Source: Zea mays (taxonomy: Eukaryota; Streptophyta; Magnoliopsida; Poales; Poaceae). From it: DNA of 64,000 nt. Location: positions 226,381,034-226,445,033 of the forward strand of contig NC_050097.1 in NCBI RefSeq assembly GCF_902167145.1. The letters run 5' to 3'. This document shows, piece by piece, positions 1 through 13,123 of the stretch. Both the position numbers and the translations under genes were made by a program. Under the pieces are notes generated by a model, which was not told the origin of the DNA, ran no database searches, and saw only the letters and a program-made list of their open reading frames with translations. Positions within the stretch are counted from its first letter, which is position 1; every line of letters begins with the position of its first letter.

Positions 1-844
1 GTGACCTCGTTTCTAGTTGTAGCAATACATATAAATAATAAAATAATGGATACAATAACATTACACCAAAACATAAAATCAAGCTGTGTAGGAATATTAT
101 ACGCGTTACTACGAGATCATTGATTCGAGAACCACTTAATTTAGAGTTAAAACAAATTAGTTATGAATTTTCTAAGTTATTGGAATTATTTTTATATAAA
201 AATCATTTCTATATTTGTTTTACTATTTCCCGAGCTGAACGGACTCTTTGCCAAAATGGAATCAGCAAAGGGGTGTGGGCGAGTACTGGCCACCTGATCT
301 GCACCCGATGGCCATTTAATCTAGGGGTTTCAAACCTTGGATAATGGTGAGATTTTGCCAAAATGGACATGGAAAATATGAAGAATACCTAGTTTCACAC
401 CTTGGATAAGTTATATAATCTCCTAAGAATCTTTTTGATACATCTAAGGAGGTTGGATGGCTCAGATTTACAAAAACACTCATTTGGAGCTAGTTTCAGC
501 AAAAACCAGTTTTCGAGAAAGAGAGAAGAAAAAGACAAAGAAATGTGATTTAGACTAGTTGGATTGTCACTAAAAATGTTTATCTAAATGAGCTGGGTTC
601 GTGTGGCATGGTGTAAAATCTCTTTGCCAAAATGGACTCGGCGAAAGGGGTGTGGGCGAGTACTGGCCGCCCGATCTACACACAATGACTGTTGGTCACT
701 TGTTACCGAACAAGATCATAAACAAGGCAACACAAATGAATCGACCTTTTCCTCACGCTCTTGCGCCATTTAATCTTGTGCCATGCTCTATTAATGAGTG
801 GCTATGTTATTTCTTGTCACTTCTACGGTTTCTATAGACCTTAC
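1..844. repeat. Left flank of the nest, with an internal ~62-bp direct repeat
   Basis: No gene is visible here. A segment at about 244-305 (beginning CTCTTTGCCAAAATGGA and containing GGGTGTGGGCGAGTACTGGCC) recurs at about 620-682 with a few substitutions. A shorter TTTGCCAAAATGGAC lies near 354, and 'caccttggataa'-type strings recur near 330 and 400. This looks like the interior of an older repeat or transposon, but I cannot assign it. The last five bases, CTTAC (840-844), are the left target-site duplication of the gypsy element that follows. Confidence 0.5.
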
Positions 845-1694
845 TGACAGGAACGGGGTGCCCGATCTTCTGTCAGGTCTAGGTAACTATCAATTTGGTG
901 GAGATGTCATACAGATGATCCGGCTTCCAATCAATAAGACTAGAACCCCGCAATCGCAGCACCACTTCTCCTCTAGTTATCAACCGTGTGCTGCTCGATT
1001 GACCTCGCCACGAGGGCTAATCCTTGCCTATGAATCGAAGACACAATCAAGAATGAGAAAGAACACAATCTGAAAAATTGTGGATGGATGATTAAGCTCT
1101 CGAGTTGGGGTCTCACAAACCGATCTACGGCGAACTATTTTTGATAGATCTAACTTAAGCAAAACCCGCCTCTAACAAGAAGGGGGCGGCTACTAATATA
1201 GACTCTAGGGTTATGCAAAACCCTAGACGCGCCCCTAATGGGCAACGAAGATACACGGCCCAATAGGCCAAAAGATGACGTCGCAGCGCCGGAACTTGTT
1301 TAGACAATTCCCGTGGATTCTAGATGAATTTGGACCTGAAACCAGTGCCATTGGAAGCTCCTCAAAATTATCTTTCCATCCATATAAAGAACTTCCAAAT
1401 CCAAGTCCGTATGCGACTTGGGCGCCCATTTTTTATGGGCTGTTCCTGGAATCCGAAACTGAAATGAACTCGAATCGGTTTGGGCCTCCATCTTGATCCA
1501 GACGTCCTAGCTGGTCCTCTCCTTCATTCCTAAGTACAATTAAATCATTAGGTAGCATACTACTCTCAAATGCACAAGAATAATTACTTAGGAACGAGAT
1601 CACCTGTAAATTCAATTGTCGAGCGCGTGCGCGAGTAATTGGGGAGTCAACTTGAGGAGTGTTGTGTGTATCCATGGGAGTGATGTCCTCATCA
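845..1694 (-). repeat. G1 3' LTR (left copy)
   Basis: This 850-bp sequence begins TGACAGGAAC and ends CCTCATCA in plus orientation. It matches 26235-27086 over its whole length with scattered substitutions and small indels. On the minus strand it contains the last ~85 codons of pol, whose stop codon is at 1433. Confidence 0.93.
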
Positions 1695-4528
1695 TCCTCC
1701 CCCTCTTGAAGTGGAGTCATCCTCGACTCAAGCTCATCTTCTTCTCCCAAATATGGCTTTAAATCTGAAATATTAAAGGTGGGACTAATCCCAAACTCGG
1801 GTGGCAACTCAAGTTTATATGCATTGTCATTAATCTTCTCCAAAATTTTATATGGTCCAGCAGCACGGGGCATTAATTTAGACTTTCTCAAATCTGGAAA
1901 TCTATCCTTTCGTAAATGTAACCACACTAAATCACCCCATTCAAGTTTTACTGCCTTTCTACCTTGACTACCAGCAAGTTTATATATCTCGGTCATCTTT
2001 TCTATGTTCTCTTTAGTTGAAGCATGCAATTTCAAAATAAAATCAGCACGCTCCTTAGCATCACTATGTACACGCTCCATAGTAGGTAGAGGCAAAAGAT
2101 CAATAGGCGCACGAGGGTTAAAGCCATACACTACCTGAAAAGGCCTTACCTTGGTGGTGGGTTGTTCCGCCCTATTATACGAGAATTCCACATGTGGCAG
2201 ACACTCTTCCCACATCTTCAAATTGTGCTTCAATGTCGCTCGCAACATTGTAGACAATGTGCGATTCACAACCTCTGTTTGTCCATCCATTTGGGGGTGG
2301 CAAGTAGTAGAAAACATCAACTTTGTCCCCAATCTATTCCATAGTGTACGCCAAAAGTGACTCAAAAACTTTGCATCACGATCTGAAACAATAGTAGAAG
2401 GCATACCATGCAAGCGTACAATCTCTTTGAAAAAGAGGTTAGCAATATGAACAACATCATCCGTTTTATGACAAGGTATAAAATGTGCCATCTTAGAAAA
2501 ACGATCAACCACCACAAAAACACTATCGCTCCCCCTCTTCGTTCGAGGCAATCCCAAAACAAAGTCCATCGAAATATCTGCCCATGGAACTGAAGGAATA
2601 GGGAGAGGCATATACAAACCATGTGGATTCAACCGTGACTTGGCCTTTTTACACGTTGTGCATCTAGCAACAAAGCGCTCAACATCACGTCTCAAATGGG
2701 GCCAAAAGAAGTGTGTGGACAGCACAGCCTCCATCTTCTTAGCACCAAAGTGGCCCATCAAACCACCACCATGCGCTTCCTGCAACAACAAGAGACGAAC
2801 GGAACCAACTGGAATGCATAGACGGTTAGCTCTAAATAAGTATCCATCATTAAGCACATATTTATTCCATGTACGTCCCTCTTTGCAATTTAATAACACA
2901 TCTTTAAAATCATCATCTAATGCATATTGTCCCTTAATCGATTCAAGTCCAAAAATACGATAATCAAGTTGAGACAACAAGGCATAGTGTCTAGATAAAG
3001 CATCAGCAATCACATTATCACTCCCCTTTTTGTGTTTAATGATGTAGGGAAATGTCTCAAGAAACTCCACCCACGTAGCATGTCTACGATTCAGATTTGT
3101 TTGGCTACGAAGATGCTTAATTGATTCATGATCCGAATGAATAACAAATTCCTTAGACCATAAATAATGTTTCCACGTATGTAAAGCACGAATGAGAGCA
3201 TACAATTCCTTGTCATATGTAGAATAATTAAGAACAGGTCCATGCATTTTCTCACTAAAGTAAGCAACGGGTTTACCTCCTTGCAACAAAACAGCACCAA
3301 TACCAACTCCACTTGCATCACATTCAAGCTCAAAAGTCTTACCAAAATCAGGAAGTTGGAGTAGCGGTGCGTGAGTAAGCTTCTCTTTCAAAAGTGCAAA
3401 GGAATCCTCTTGTGGCTATCCCCAATGGAATGAAATGCCCTTCTTGGTCAGCTCATGTAAAGGGGCAGCGATGGTGCTGAAATCCTTCACAAAACGGCGA
3501 TAAAAGCCTGCAAGTCCAAGAAAACTCCGCACTTGTGTCACCGTCGAAGGCGTTGGCCAACTCTGAATGGCATACACCTTGGCCTCATCCACCTCAATGC
3601 CCTGTGGAGTCACAACATAGCTAAGAAACGAAACTCGTTCGGTGCAAAAGGCGCACTTCTCGAGGTTAGCAAATAAACGCGCAGCTCGCAAAGCGCTAAA
3701 AACAGCACGTAAGTGATCCATATGTGCCTCTAATGACTTGCCATAAATCAAGATATCATCAAAGTAAACCACCACAAATTTACCAATAAAGGGGCGTAAA
3801 ACCTCATTCATCAATCTCATGAAAGTACTAGGTGCATTAGTTAACCCAAAAGGCATTACTAACCACTCATACAAGCCGAATTTAGTTTTGAAAGCAGTTT
3901 TCCATTCATCGCCCAATTTCATTCTAATTTGGTGGTAACCACGACGCAAATCAACCTTAGAGAACCATTTAGAACCACTTAACTCATCAAGCATATCATC
4001 TAATCGAGGAATAGGATGACGGTACCTAATGGTGATGTTGTTAATGGCTCTACAATCTACACACATGCGCCAACTACCATCTTTTTTTGGGACCAAAATG
4101 ACAGGTACAGAACAAGGACTAAGGCTCTCACGTACATACCCACGGTCCAAAAGGTCTTGGACCTGTCGCTGAATCTCTTTAGTCTCTTCGAGGTTTGCCC
4201 GATATGCAGCACGATTGGGCAAACTTGCTCCAGAAATCAAATCAATTTGATGCTCAATCCCGCGAATGGGAGGAAGTCCAGGAGGTATCTCAGCGGGAAA
4301 AACATCGCTGAATTCATGCAAAAGGTTAGTCACAGGCGCAGGCACAGTGCTAGCAATATCATCATTGGAAAATAAAGCGTATGTGCACACTAAAGCATAG
4401 CAGCAAGTATCATCAGCATGTATTTCAGCAAGATCAGATTTTGTAACAAGCATTACAGGAGCTTTCAAATGAATGGCTTGCTGATTTTTAGATTTAACAG
4501 GTGGTTCATTATTTGTATTTGCAGCTCT
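1433..4528 (-). pseudogene. G1 pol, reverse transcriptase to integrase (one nonsense codon)
   Basis: This is the pol polyprotein downstream of the CACTA insertion. It shows reverse transcriptase with [19 protein letters not shown], the catalytic YFDDILIY and the [17 protein letters not shown] region. RNase H follows (ECDASGVGIGAVL, DKELYAL, HSDHESIKHL, ADALSRHY). Integrase has an HHCC zinc finger (HGGGLMGHFG... CTTCKK) and a DDE core with D in ISMDFVLGLP, D in SDRDAKF and E in GQTEVVNRTL. A single in-frame TAG at 3416-3418 separates RT from RNase H; the frame is otherwise open to 1433. The last ~85 residues lie inside the LTR. With the protease fragment across the CACTA the reading frame is continuous once the insertion and one TSD copy are discounted. 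Confidence 0.92.
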
Positions 4529-4531
4529 ATC

Positions 4532-4720
4532 ACTACAAAACAACCACCCCTTTAGCAACGCATATATGTGTTGCAAAAAATTCATATATGCGTTACTAAG
4601 GTCTATACCAACGCATAATTATGTGTTGCCTATACTGCCGTTGCTAGGATTTATAACAACACTTATACATCCGTTGGTAAAACCAAGAGTTAAGTGTTGC
4701 CATGCTACAACGGATATCTA
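4532..4720 (+). repeat. CACTA left terminal and subterminal repeats
   Basis: The terminal inverted repeat begins CACTACAAAACAACC. Within the next ~190 bp, strings such as CAACGCATATATGTGTTGC, CATATATGCGTTACTA and CAACGCATAATTATGTGTTGC occur in both orientations. This dense arrangement is what CACTA transposases bind in related elements (family knowledge). Confidence 0.85.
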
Positions 4721-5894
4721 GGGACTATAGTAATGCTTCCATGTGTAGCAAGAAATGAACTAGATAATAAATATTATCATTACAATAATTTAATTTGAAT
4801 ACAAATGTAGTCAATGTAGCTGAAAATTTATATATTATACCAAACCCATACACAAACTATAAGCAAATATATTTATTATTTAGAAATAAATTATAGAATT
4901 ACAATAGTATCCACATACAACATCATTTTTCTTGTTCCATACAAAGATTGTAAGGGAAAATAGTATCAAAGCCATATTGAAATTTACTACCTCTCCATCC
5001 TCCATCTCTAGTGCAACTAAATCTTCACTGATTTATCTTCACTTGCTTCACATTACTGCTTGGTGATAAGAAGACACCAATGCAAAGGATGCATCCAGCT
5101 TCTTTGCCAACCATGGTAGTTTCAAGATGCAGAGTTTTTGTACGATTGACTGTCTTCTTTACTTCCTTCAATTCATCCATACATTGTCAGCAACACCGGT
5201 GGCCGAAGGCCCCATGAAATATGAACGAGGGTTGAATCTCCAGCGGGCTGAAACTCCAAGTAACTAAACACATGCTCTAAAAGTCTGAAACAGACTATTA
5301 AAAACCAACACATTTGGCAATGGCAGAATGTAGTGCCCACAGACATAAGCAGATTCAATTCATATTAACAAACGAATTTACTAGCAACATAGAGTCTAAC
5401 AAGGACTTACAACTCATTACAGCAACTCATTATAGGATGAAATAAAGACAAAGTTGTATGCCCTAGCAGACAACCTTGTCATGCGTCATACCAGATTTCT
5501 TGCATAAAAATTGATCAGCAACCTACAACATGAAGAAAGGAACAAACATCAGAAGGTTCAGTACAATAGTCTATGAATTTTTAGGTCTGCACATGTTATC
5601 GTTAGTTCAAAAACCTAAAGAGTTCAAGCCAGCAAAATCAAACCCATTAAAGAACAAAGGACTTGTTCATATCTACAAATAAACAAAGGAATGCAAAACA
5701 ATGAATTGATGTTTTAAGAGTCATATATCCAAGTAAAGAATAGAAGTTTGGACCATTTAGCCTGGTAAAATTGTACTGTACTCTTGCATTTAAGCTCCCT
5801 TTTCTCCCAACCAACCATGCCCTAAAGGGTACCATGTTGGATACCGCAAAGAAAAGAATTAGCTTGACATGCATGTTAGATATGAATAGAGCCA

Positions 5895-6584
5895 TGTTGG
5901 GGACTTGTTCTCAAACGCTAAGAGTTAGGAACAAGGCAACATAAAAGTGTTAAATGTTAAAGTCCTTCGTCCTTCGAAGCATTATCTCCCTTCGGATATA
6001 ATGAATTTCGGACGAAGGTCATGAAGGACAAACCTTCATGAGCACAATAAATGATAAAGAAGGATTCATACACAAGATATGGAAAAATAATATAAACACT
6101 TTAAAGGTTATTATTAACTTATTTTAATTTACATTGTTGTATTTACAATGACAAATTATGAATGTACCTTTGGCTCGAAGAAAAGCAAGGGTACAAGCGT
6201 GACGTGAGAGCAAACGCCAAGTCAACGTGAACAGTACGGGAATACTGTTCATCTATTTATAGGCAAGGGACGCAGCCCATGTAAAATTACATTCATGCCC
6301 TTTATATTTGCCAATAACACTATAGTAATCCTTCGAGGTCTAATTTGCCTTTTCATCTTTAAGTCGGTTCTCCTTTTCTACTGTCATGCCGAAGCTTTCC
6401 TGTGTACAGCTTCGTGGTCACCTTGTCCTTCGTCATAATCACCCTTCGTCTCGTTCAGGCTTCGTCCTAACCATGCTCTGTATGCTCATGATCCGGATCC
6501 GAAGATACCTGTTCACATATTTCACTTGGAAAACATTATCAAATCATGTTTTTGAGGACCTTCGGAAGCCGAAGGCCCCCAATA
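5895..6584 (-). repeat. G2 LTR (left, 3' in element orientation)
   Basis: This 690-bp sequence begins TGTTGGGGACTTG; its outer end is mutated from CA to TA (AATA at 6581-6584). It is CTTCGG-rich. On the minus strand it contains the LTR TATA box (TATAAATAG, RC of 'ctatttata' near 6250) followed by an inverted repeat with arms GAACAGTA/TACTGTTC. Confidence 0.92.
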
Positions 6585-6739
6585 GTAGCCCCTCGCAATA
6601 TTAATTTGCTAGAATAATAAATTCAGATTGCGATATGGACGAAGGCCTTAAGCCGAAGGTCCGAAAAAACACCTTCCCTTTGCTAGAAAAGCAATAGTCG
6701 ATGACAAGTAGGGCCCTGCCACTTGCAACGTACTGGGCG

Positions 6740-6747
6740 TATAAATA
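6740..6747 (+). promoter_or_regulatory. TATA box of the G2 antisense gene
   Basis: TATAAATA within CTGGGCGTATAAATAAG lies outside the LTR, 154 bp before the ATG at 6894. The same box and context occur at matching positions in G3 and G4, which supports a real promoter internal to the element. Confidence 0.75.
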
Positions 6748-6893
6748 AGAACGCACCACTAGCACTTTTAGCACGCTTTCTTGCCACCGGCTCCTGCCTT
6801 CCTAATTTTTAGCTCTTTGCACACCAACGCCTGCCTGGCTCTTTACATTTTTAAGCTTCGTCTTTGAGAGCATTTTTCCTAACATTTTCGAAG

Positions 6894-9800
6894 ATGTCTG
6901 AAGACAAGAAAACTGTCGCTGAGTCGAAGCTAAGCCTTTCTGAAGAGATGAATCTCGGCTTCCTTGAATCAATAGCAAAGACAAATACAGAGAAGATTAC
7001 TAGGGAGATTTTAGAGGGTTTATCTGAAGACAATGGTGATAGTGACAGCTATGATGTGGAAAGTGGCGGTGAAGATTCCGAAGATCGACCTTGGCGACCA
7101 AGCCATGCAGTTTTTGGAAAATCAAGCATTAAACAAAGCCATCTTGTCAATATGAGGGGCAGATATTTTCGGGATTTATCTATTGTAAGGGCTGACGAAG
7201 GAGAGAAAACTTGTCCGACTCCTGAGGAAAATGAAGTCGTGATATTCCGAAGCTTCTTTAAGGATGGACTTCGGTTTCCTTTGAGCAGTTTCGTGGTAGA
7301 AGTTTTGAAGATATTTGAAATCTACCTTCAACAAATTACTCCTGAAGCAATCATAAGGATGGGAATCTTCATGTGGGCCGTAAAGAGCCAAGGTTTGGAA
7401 CCAAATGCAAAAAGTTTCTGCAATATGCATGAGTTATTGTATGAGACGAAACCATGGGGTAAGGAGCAGTATCACAACAATTTTGGCTGTTATAGCTTCG
7501 GTGCCCGCTCTGGGTCAAGCTGTCCCGTGCCAACTTTTCGGAAAAGATAGCCTAGGGAGTGGATGAAGGAATGGTTTTATGTGAAAAACGACTTGACAAC
7601 GCGAGAAGATATTAAAGGTATCATTATGCGCCCTATCTGGCAGCGCTTCGGCCTTCGAAAGCCGAAGGTGGAAGTTGACGAAGCAGCCGAAGAATGCCGG
7701 AGAGCCTTCGGAGTAGTTTGCTCTTTCATCGGAACAAGGGATTTGATCCAAGAATACATTGCCTTCAGAGTATGGCCACTTGCAGATAAGTGGGAAATGC
7801 CAAAGGAAACCGTTAGCGAACCTAACAAAGGCGGACTAGTTAGGTTAAAATTCACCTTCAAATATGGAGATAAGTTCGTCGAGCCAGATGACGACTGGCT
7901 GAAAAGTATTGAGGCCGTAAGCGATGAGTTGCTTGGGCCATACTCGAAGGCAGAAGATACTGCTCTATCCGCAGCCTTCGGAGGCCGGAAAAAGAAAAGG
8001 CTCAACCGAGTATTTGATGCCATCGGGTTCGTATATCCTGACTACTGTTACCCAACACGGGGTCAAAAAAGGAAAGATACGACGTCTACGAAGGAAGCTG
8101 CCTCAGCCGCTCTTAGTGAGCCAGTGCCGAAGAGGAAAAAGATAAAGGTTCTTACACACCGTCCACGCTATATTGAACCAGACACAGAGCCCGAGTTTGT
8201 CAGTGAATCCTCTTCGGCCCCCAAAGCCAAAGAGGCGACTCCCCTGAAGAATATTGAAGAGCCGGTCACAATGCCGGAAACAAAGAAAATAGAAGAACCG
8301 AAGGCTGAAGAAATAAGGACATCTGAAATTTTAAGTCCTTCAGCAAAAGTTGAAATACCGAAAAGCCAAAAGGGTCCAGCATTGACCCCCAAAAGAAAAA
8401 GGATGGTTAATGTACTGGATGTATTGGAGACAATAAAGTCTTCAAGCAGCACTCCGAAGAAAATTGCCGAAACTCCTGAAGTGCAAATCGAAGCCTTTGA
8501 GGCAGAAGCTTCAAAACACCAAGCTGAATCTGAAGCTGGGCCTTCAGAGCCCGCCAAGGTAAAATTCTTGGAAACCAAAGAAACAGAAACAACAGAACAA
8601 ATCTTTGTTGAAGAAAGCGGCACTGCCGCCCCCGAAGCCTTTTCTGAAGCTTCCGATTATATTTTACGACATGCTTCGGGGAAGAAATTGACTGAAAAAG
8701 AAAAGCAGGAGGCTCAGTTCTATGCCCAAAGACTGAAATATCACAAGGGGGCGTTGATATTCAATGGCAGCGGAGAAGAAGACTTTTTGTATTGTCTCCC
8801 TGACAGCAAGGAGATTTCAGTCTGTCGGGAGATGAGCAAAAGCTTCGGATTCCCAACAATAGAAGACGGGCTCTCAGTGTTGTCAAAGAACGAGCTGGCT
8901 GACAGCTTAGCGTACAATAGTTTAAAGGTGAAAAAATGAAATCTTTGCATTATTTATTGAAACCAAAATTTTTCATTTGCTTAAACTTATTTAACAAACA
9001 TTTTTCTCCAGAGTCTTATACTTAGCAATGCCCTCAGGGCACAAAAAGATGTTGAAGACGAAGGGTATACCATAGCCTTGAGCAACCTTCGTTCCGAAGT
9101 AATTCAACTAAGGAACGAAGGTCTCAAAAAAGATAAAATATTGCACTCGTTATTGAATAAAATAAAAGAAGACGAAGCTGCTTTCAAAACTCAAGCCGAA
9201 GCTCAGAAGCGCGAAATCGAAGATCTTCGGAAACAACTAGTCAGAGCTAAAGAAGAGTGCACACTTGAAGAAACAAAACGAGAAATTAGTGAACAATGGG
9301 CCAATCATTTAGAAAGAAATGTTGAAGAGCTTCGTGCATCCAAGAAAAAGTGTTATGAAAAATCTATAGAATGTGTTAAGAAAATAAGAACCAGCTTCGC
9401 CAGCGTCGGCGCATTCTCAAGTGAGGAGGACTTTATAAGGGGTGACCCCGAAGGTCCAATTGGATGGATCAGCCACGAAGCTGAAGCTTTTGAAGAAGTT
9501 TTGAATAGCCATGGAGACATATGTGCCTTTACGGGTGCCAGGGGGATTGCCACTATTTTGGAGAGGAAAGGTTGTAACCATGTAAAATTTTTGGCACAAT
9601 CCGAAGCCGCATTGTCCTCTGAAGATATAAAAGACCCCTCGGCCGAAGCGAGCTTGGTTGGTGGAAAATTTTTCACCAATATCTGGGACAATGGTGGCCG
9701 GGAGATGGCCCAAGAAATTATACGAAATAGCGAGAAAGGTATTCATGACGCTAGAAAAGTAGCAGAGACCGCTGAGAAGAGTGCAGATGCCGAAGTGCAA

Positions 9801-10028
9801 ATAGGTACTGACTAGCAGTTTTTGGCTCTGTTGTAATTTTTGATTTCGAACTTGTTTACGCTTTGTAACACAGCCGCACTTTCTCGCCCCTCAGAGCGTG
9901 CCAAGCCATCAGCGGACCCCCACGCGAAGGGGGACGACGAAATTAGAAAAATGGCTGAAGCTATCATGGATAAAGTTGTTGATCAACTACTGAACGAAGC
10001 TGCAGAAGTTGTTCTAAGGGAAAACTAG
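6894..10028 (+). pseudogene. G2 antisense three-exon gene (Transposase_28 / 'putative gypsy-type' family), one nonsense codon
   Basis: Exons are 6894-8927, 9012-9804 and 9895-10028, inferred from GT/AG borders and from agreement with G3 and G4. Exon 1 encodes an acidic N-terminus (SLSEEMNLGFLESIAKTNTE), then the conserved core with the PWGKEQYHNNFGCYSF block, then a long low-complexity lysine/glutamate/proline-rich linker and the KGALIFNGSGEEDFLYCLPD motif. Exon 2 is a long coiled coil (LRSEVIQLRNEGLKKDKI onward); exon 3 is a short amphipathic tail ending VVLREN. A single in-frame TAG at 7548-7550 replaces a TGG kept in G3. The family is known in plants as an uncharacterised retroelement-associated protein; despite the domain name I see no DDE or other catalytic motif. 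It is transcribed opposite to gag. Confidence 0.85.
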
Positions 10029-10469
10029 ATGTTATTGTAAAAACATTTGGAATATAATATTTATTGAACACATGTAATATTTTGTAACTTTAAATGTAAT
10101 ATATAAGCTATTTATGGTTCAATTCTTTACGATGCATGAAACTTTACATACATACCGTTTTTTGAGCCTTCGGCGAAAAAAAAACACATTCCCTTCTTTT
10201 CATGCTTCATAAATAATATCCGTATTTTCATAAAAACGTCCAATCTTCGTAAAATCAATAACCGATAAATCTTTTCATTTCGGAGTTTGACGAAGGTATG
10301 CTTCTTCAAAATTTACTTTTTTGTGCCTTGGCACTGTTTCTTCGAAACAATCTCCAAATATCAACATTGATCCCCTTCTTGCGTCATTGATGCAGTATGA
10401 TGTATGATGTTATGCAATGCAAATGATGTGATGATGTGATGTTATGCAAAATGATATTTGCCGAAGATC

Positions 10470-10745
10470 GACGTTTATTTTTCACTTTAAGCCTCCCTTA
10501 GGAGCTTCTTCGCCTTTTACTTCAGCGAAATCAGCGTTTATTTTTCGCTGTAAGTCTCCCTTAGGAGCTTCTTCGCCTTTTACTTTCAGCGGTATCAGCG
10601 TTTATTTTTCGCTGTAAGCCTCCCTTATGAGCTTCTTCGCCTTTTACTTTCAGCGGTATCAGCGTTTATTTTTCGCTGTAAGCCTCCCTTAGGAGCTTCT
10701 TCGCCTTTTACTTTCAGCGGTATCAGCGTTTATTTTTCGCTGTAG
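10470..10745. repeat. ~64-bp tandem repeats between the convergent genes of G2
   Basis: About four copies of a unit reading CGTTTATTTTTCGCTGTAAG, CCTCCCTTAGGAGCTTCTTC and GCCTTTTACTTTCAGCGGTATCA lie between the end of the antisense gene (10028) and the end of gag (11027). A further degenerate unit with CCCTTCGGAACGACTTTTGAG extends to about 10810. Confidence 0.85.
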
Positions 10746-11026
10746 GCTCTGCATTCCCTTCGGAACGACTTTTGAGCAGAAAACTTATGCTGCGCTCCCT
10801 TAGGAATGACTTTTTGTTATTTCAGAAATTCCCCTTGCAACCATAAATCTTATGCTTCGGCAACTCCGCTACTCTGTGGAGAAGGTATACTTTTATTATG
10901 GCAAAAAACGAAACTATTACAAGAGGTTTGAAAAACGGCAGAATACTTAGGCTTTCAATAATTGTTCCTTATTAAAAAAAGAAAATGATACTGAATGTAA
11001 AAACTGCTGCCGAAGTAGGATATTTG

Positions 11027-12317
11027 TTAGTAAATATGCTTCGATTCTGGCACAGTACTATTGACTGTGCGAGCTTCGGACTCTTCTCTGAAGTCCCGTT
11101 GGAGGTGGGGATGCTGACTCCCTTCTGGCTGCTGGCCTTGTTGCATTGGTGGTGGAGGGGGAAGCTGTTGCCAGGATGCCTGAGGTTGGCTTGCCGAAGC
11201 GACAGAAGCTGCAGGGTGGTTGCCTACATACTCTGGAATGTATGGCGAATGGTACGAAGCAGTGTGCATAACTTGCTTCAGCTGACTCTGTTGGGCCGCA
11301 GCTTCTGCTATCTCCTTTTTTTTTGGATGGTAACATGGCACATCCTGGTGGTATGGCCCTTGTCCTCACCGCAGAATAGGCAATAAATCTTCCTGGGCTG
11401 ATCCCCAAATCTCCCTCCGAAGCCCCTGGCGCCTCTACCCCTTGGAGCTGGAGGTCGAGGATAGCTCTGCTGCTGCCCCGAAGCCTGGGAGGAATATTGC
11501 GGCTTCTGCTGCTGGCTTCCCTTGTCATCATTCTGAGTGGAATGAATCGATCTGACATGTCTGGGATGAAATCTCCCTCCGAAGCCCCTAGCTATTTCGG
11601 AGAACCTGTAAGCTTCCTCCCTTCTCTGTCGGAAATCATTGTCAGCGTGGATGTATTCATCCATCTTCTGAAGCAATTTCTCCAGAGTCTGAGGGGGCTT
11701 TCTGGCAAAGTATTGGGCTGAAGGTCCCGGCTGAAGCCCCTTAATCATGGCCTCAATGACAATTTCATTGGGCACTGTTGGCGCTTGTGCCCTCAGGCGT
11801 AAGAATCTTCGGATATATGCCTGAAGATACTCTTCATGATCTTGGGTGCACTGGAATAAAGCTTGAGCGGTAACCGGCTTCGTTTGGAACCCTTGGAAGC
11901 TGGTGATCAGCATATCCTTCAGCTTCTGCCATGATGTGATTGTTCCTGGCCGAAGGGAGGAGTACCAGGTTTGTGCAACATTCCTGACAGCCATGATGAA
12001 AGACTTCGCCATGACTGCAGTATTGCCACCATAGGAAGATATTGTTGCTTCGTAGCTCATCAGAAACTGATTCGGATCTGAATGGCTGTCGTACATGGGG
12101 AGTTGAGGTGGCTTGTAGGTCGAGGGCCAAGGTGTAGCCTGCAGTTCTGCTGATAGAGGAGAAGCATCATCAAAGGCAAAATTTCCATGATGGAAATTCT
12201 TATACCAGTCATCTTCGTTGAAGAAGCCCTCTTGATGAAGCTCTCTATACTGAGGCCTTCGGTTCTGCTCATCTTGAGTAAGATGGCGAACTTCTTCAGA
12301 GGCTTCGTCTATCTGCC
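11027..12317 (-). pseudogene. G2 gag, 3' part (frameshifted)
   Basis: The gag continues after the G3 insertion: coiled-coil end, then a retrotransposon gag domain (SDPNQFLMSYEATISSYGG, AQTWYSSLRPGTITSWQKL, HDEEYLQAYIRRFLRL-like region), then an arginine/glycine/glutamine-rich stretch. A zinc knuckle with five rather than four residues before the histidine follows (CLFCGEDKGHTTRMC). Just after the knuckle a run of A residues (about 11318-11326) shifts the frame; the C-terminal part, ending ESEARTVNSTVPESKHIY, continues in another frame to 11027. The protein would be the capsid/nucleocapsid. Confidence 0.86.
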
Positions 12318-12959
12318 TGTTGGGGACTTGTTCTCAAATGCTATGAGTCAAGAACAAGGCAACATAGAAAATGTTAGTCGGTAAAGTCCTTCGTCCTTCG
12401 AAGCATTATTCCTCTCAGGATATAATGATTTTCGGACGAAGGTTATGAAGGGCATACCTTCATAAATACATTATATAATGACGAAGGATGAATTGTAAAG
12501 AATATAATGAACAACATAAACAATTATATATTATTATCATGTATAAACAGAAATAACGTTGAATTACAAATGTACCTTCAACTTGAAGGAGATGAAAGTA
12601 CAAGCGTGACGCAAAAGTGGATGCCAAATCAGCGTGAACAGTACGGGGGTACTGTTCACCTATTTATAGGCACAGGACACAGCCTATGCAAAATTACATT
12701 CATGCCCTTTACATTTCATAATAGTTCTATTGTAATCTATCGAGGTCTGAATAGCCTTTTCATCTTTAAGTCGGTTTCATTTTGTTGCTATCATGCCGAA
12801 GCTTTCCTGCTCACACCTTCGGCGCTGTATCAACCTTCGTATTATTCTGGTCTGCTGTGATACCGACTTGAGTCCGAAGATGCCTGTTCACACATTAAAC
12901 TCCAGAAATATTGTTAAATCCTGTTTTTGAGGACCTTCGTAAGCCGAAGGCCCCCAACA
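12318..12959 (-). repeat. G3 LTR (left, 3' in element orientation)
   Basis: This copy runs from TGTTGGGGACTTG to CCCCCAACA. On the minus strand TATAAATAG (RC of CTATTTATA, near 12659-12667) is followed by a perfect inverted repeat at 12636-12657: arms GAACAGTAC and GTACTGTTC around four G residues. Confidence 0.94.
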
Positions 12960-13115
12960 GTAGCCCCTCGCAATATTAATTTGTTTAAAACAATAAATTT
13001 AGATTGCAACATGGACGAAGGCTTTACGTCGAAGGTCCGAAAAAACACCTCCCCTTTGCTAGAATAGCAACATTCACTGACAAGTGGGGTCTTTCAATTT
13101 TCAACGCACTGGGCG

Positions 13116-13123
13116 TATAAATA
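13116..13123 (+). promoter_or_regulatory. TATA box of the G3 antisense gene
   Basis: TATAAATA in the context CACTGGGCGTATAAATA lies 150 bp before the ATG at 13266 and outside the LTR, matching the G2 and G4 arrangement. Confidence 0.75.

Noticed and set aside
6894..10028. Calling the antisense protein a DNA transposase because of the family name Transposase_28
   Set aside because: No DDE or other catalytic motif is visible, and the gene lies inside LTR elements with LTR-type duplications.
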